Source of the DNA: Candidatus Rokuibacteriota bacterium
GTDB taxonomy: Bacteria; Methylomirabilota; Methylomirabilia; Rokubacteriales; CSP1-6
Length of the DNA: 7,423 nt
Direction: 5' to 3'
NCBI GenBank assembly: GCA_016201575.1
Contig: JACQCN010000100.1
Span: 1 to 7,423 of the forward strand
The notes beneath the pieces are model-generated. The model made no database searches. It worked only from the letters and a program-made list of their open reading frames with translations, and was not told the origin of the DNA. Positions 6,863 through 7,423 of the stretch are shown here, one piece after another. Position 1 is the first letter of the stretch; each line of letters begins with the position of its first letter. Position numbers and translations under genes: made by a program.

Positions 6863-7141
6863 TCACGGCACCGAGGGCGCGCGGCCCACGACCAGCACCT
6901 TCGGCCCCTGACCGAGGGCGACGACCCGGTCGTCGTCGAGCATGCCGCCGAGGACCCACTCGTAGAGCACGCGCGCGTCCTCGAGCACGGGGCGCAGGGG
7001 CTCCCCGAAGTACTCCTGCTGCATCGGCTCGTCGTAGAGCCCGATGCAGCCGTGGGAGGCCGGGTACCCCGGCAGGTCACGGCCGTGCATCCAGTAGGCG
7101 ACGCCGGTCGCGCTCACGTGGAACCGGCGGGCCCAGCGCAA
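6863..7141 (-). pseudogene. L,D-transpeptidase (YkuD), C-terminal catalytic remnant
   Basis: The minus-strand translation from TTG at 7141 ([25 protein letters not shown], stop TGA at 6863-6865) is the C-terminal part of a YkuD-fold L,D-transpeptidase. This periplasmic enzyme cross-links peptidoglycan through meso-diaminopimelate or attaches lipoprotein to it. The active-site block is present: HG at residues 19-20 and SHGCIGL at 29-35, with nucleophile Cys in codon 7048-7046. Families more often have SHGCIRL. The first half of the catalytic domain is absent, and the N-terminal export and LysM-like part lies immediately upstream in another frame (7077-7403). No start codon with a ribosome site serves this segment, and without a signal peptide it could not reach the periplasm. 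As read here the gene is broken. Confidence 0.8.
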
Positions 7142-7403
7142 TCCGGTTGAACCGCGCGACGTCGATCCACCGCTCGCCGAACAGGCGCTCGAGCGTCTCG
7201 CCGCTCCGCAGCCGACGGCATTCCCAGGCGATGCCGGCGTCGCTCGGATAGCGGATCGCGCAGAGGGACGGCGCGGCGGCCAGCGCCGTGAGCGACGCGC
7301 CGAGGTCCGAGACCAGGACGAGGCCGGCGAGGAGGAGCCGGCGGCACCGCGGGCTCACCAGGCTCTGATCCGGCCCCAGTCGAGGTGCCTTAGCGCGCAT
7401 CAT
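7077..7403 (-). pseudogene. L,D-transpeptidase, N-terminal remnant with signal peptide and LysM-like segment
   Basis: The minus-strand frame starts at one of two adjacent ATGs (7403, 7400). A GTG at 7358 would give a tidier signal peptide: VSPRCRR, then the hydrophobic LLLAGLVLV, then an ALAAAPS cleavage-like site. No start has a strong Shine-Dalgarno. After export, the segment CAIRYPSDAGIAWECRRL and SGETLERLFGERWIDVARFNRI looks like a degenerate LysM, the peptidoglycan-binding module that often precedes YkuD domains. Homology stops at FNRI (about 7140-7151 on the plus strand). The last ~20 codons, to the stop at 7077, are an out-of-frame reading of the catalytic part that follows. It is the front half of the same gene as 6863-7141, joined by a deletion of the middle plus frame loss. 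Upstream promoter elements lie at or beyond the window edge. Confidence 0.72.
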
Positions 7404-7423
7404 TCACGAACGTCGACGCCTAG

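Noticed and set aside
5314..7080. A 588-codon minus-strand open frame across the kinase remnant and the RRM gene
   Set aside because: It runs antisense through three separately supported elements (receiver, RRM gene, terminator) and shows no recognisable domain.
7136..7146. An 11-mer, GCGCAATCCGG, present both here at the transpeptidase junction and at 1122-1132
   Set aside because: It looked like a recombination site, but several 11-mer matches are expected by chance in a GC-rich 7.4-kb window and the flanks share nothing.
1..7423. CRISPR arrays, tRNA/rRNA genes, insertion-sequence ends or prophage genes
   Set aside because: I found no regularly spaced repeats, no cloverleaf or rRNA-like stretches, no transposase motifs and no flanking terminal inverted repeats by eye.

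Overview
This is a GC-rich (roughly 70 % by eye) bacterial chromosomal fragment with densely packed genes on both strands. The gene set is an SDR oxidoreductase, a two-domain glutamine-dependent NAD+ synthetase, a NarL-type response regulator, a GAF/PAS sensor kinase of the 'HDFNNLL' type with a C-terminal receiver, a small Gly-tailed RRM protein and an L,D-transpeptidase. Together with the base composition this would suit a soil or subsurface lineage such as Candidatus Rokubacteria/Methylomirabilota or a deltaproteobacterium-like group. That placement is inference from gene style only, because the window holds no rRNA or marker gene. I see no phage genes, transposase, tRNA, rRNA or CRISPR array.

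Layout. 1-260 (minus): N-terminus of a protein with a DUF4118 (KdpD-like, four-TM) sensor domain, cut by the window edge. 261-372: divergent intergenic region with the AT-richest patch of the first kilobase. 373-1089 (plus): classical SDR dehydrogenase with a complete catalytic tetrad. 1090-1173: two GC-rich hairpins, the second running into the ribosome-binding region of the next gene. 1174-3240 (plus): nadE, apparently intact. 3241-3341: a GC hairpin and an extended -10 promoter. 3342-3992 (plus): NarL/LuxR response regulator whose receiver lacks two conserved switch residues. 3993-4159: intergenic with a weak promoter candidate. 4160-6288 (plus): hybrid histidine kinase (GAF-PAS-PAS-HisKA | HATPase-receiver) broken by an internal deletion plus frameshift near 5578-5586. 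6289-6459: extended -10 promoter and a long structured 5' leader. 6460-6792 (plus): RRM RNA-binding protein with a textbook ribosome binding site. 6816-6849: a strong intrinsic terminator. 6863-7403 (minus): L,D-transpeptidase, also broken by an internal deletion plus frameshift near 7138-7146.

Function. The genes do not form one obvious pathway. nadE makes NAD+ and the neighbouring SDR probably uses NAD(H), but the structured 84-nt gap argues against tight co-translation. The response regulator and the sensor kinase were probably a two-component pair. The kinase as read here lacks the end of its dimerisation domain and the N box of its ATPase domain, so it should not autophosphorylate. The RRM gene is its own transcription unit, with its own promoter, leader and terminator.

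The most interesting observations are two. First, the RRM leader carries three hairpins and a 7-nt element complementary to the Shine-Dalgarno sequence. Second, two unrelated genes 1.5 kb apart each lack a comparable internal segment with loss of frame, which is either real decay or an assembly problem. I do not see a convincing new multi-gene system.
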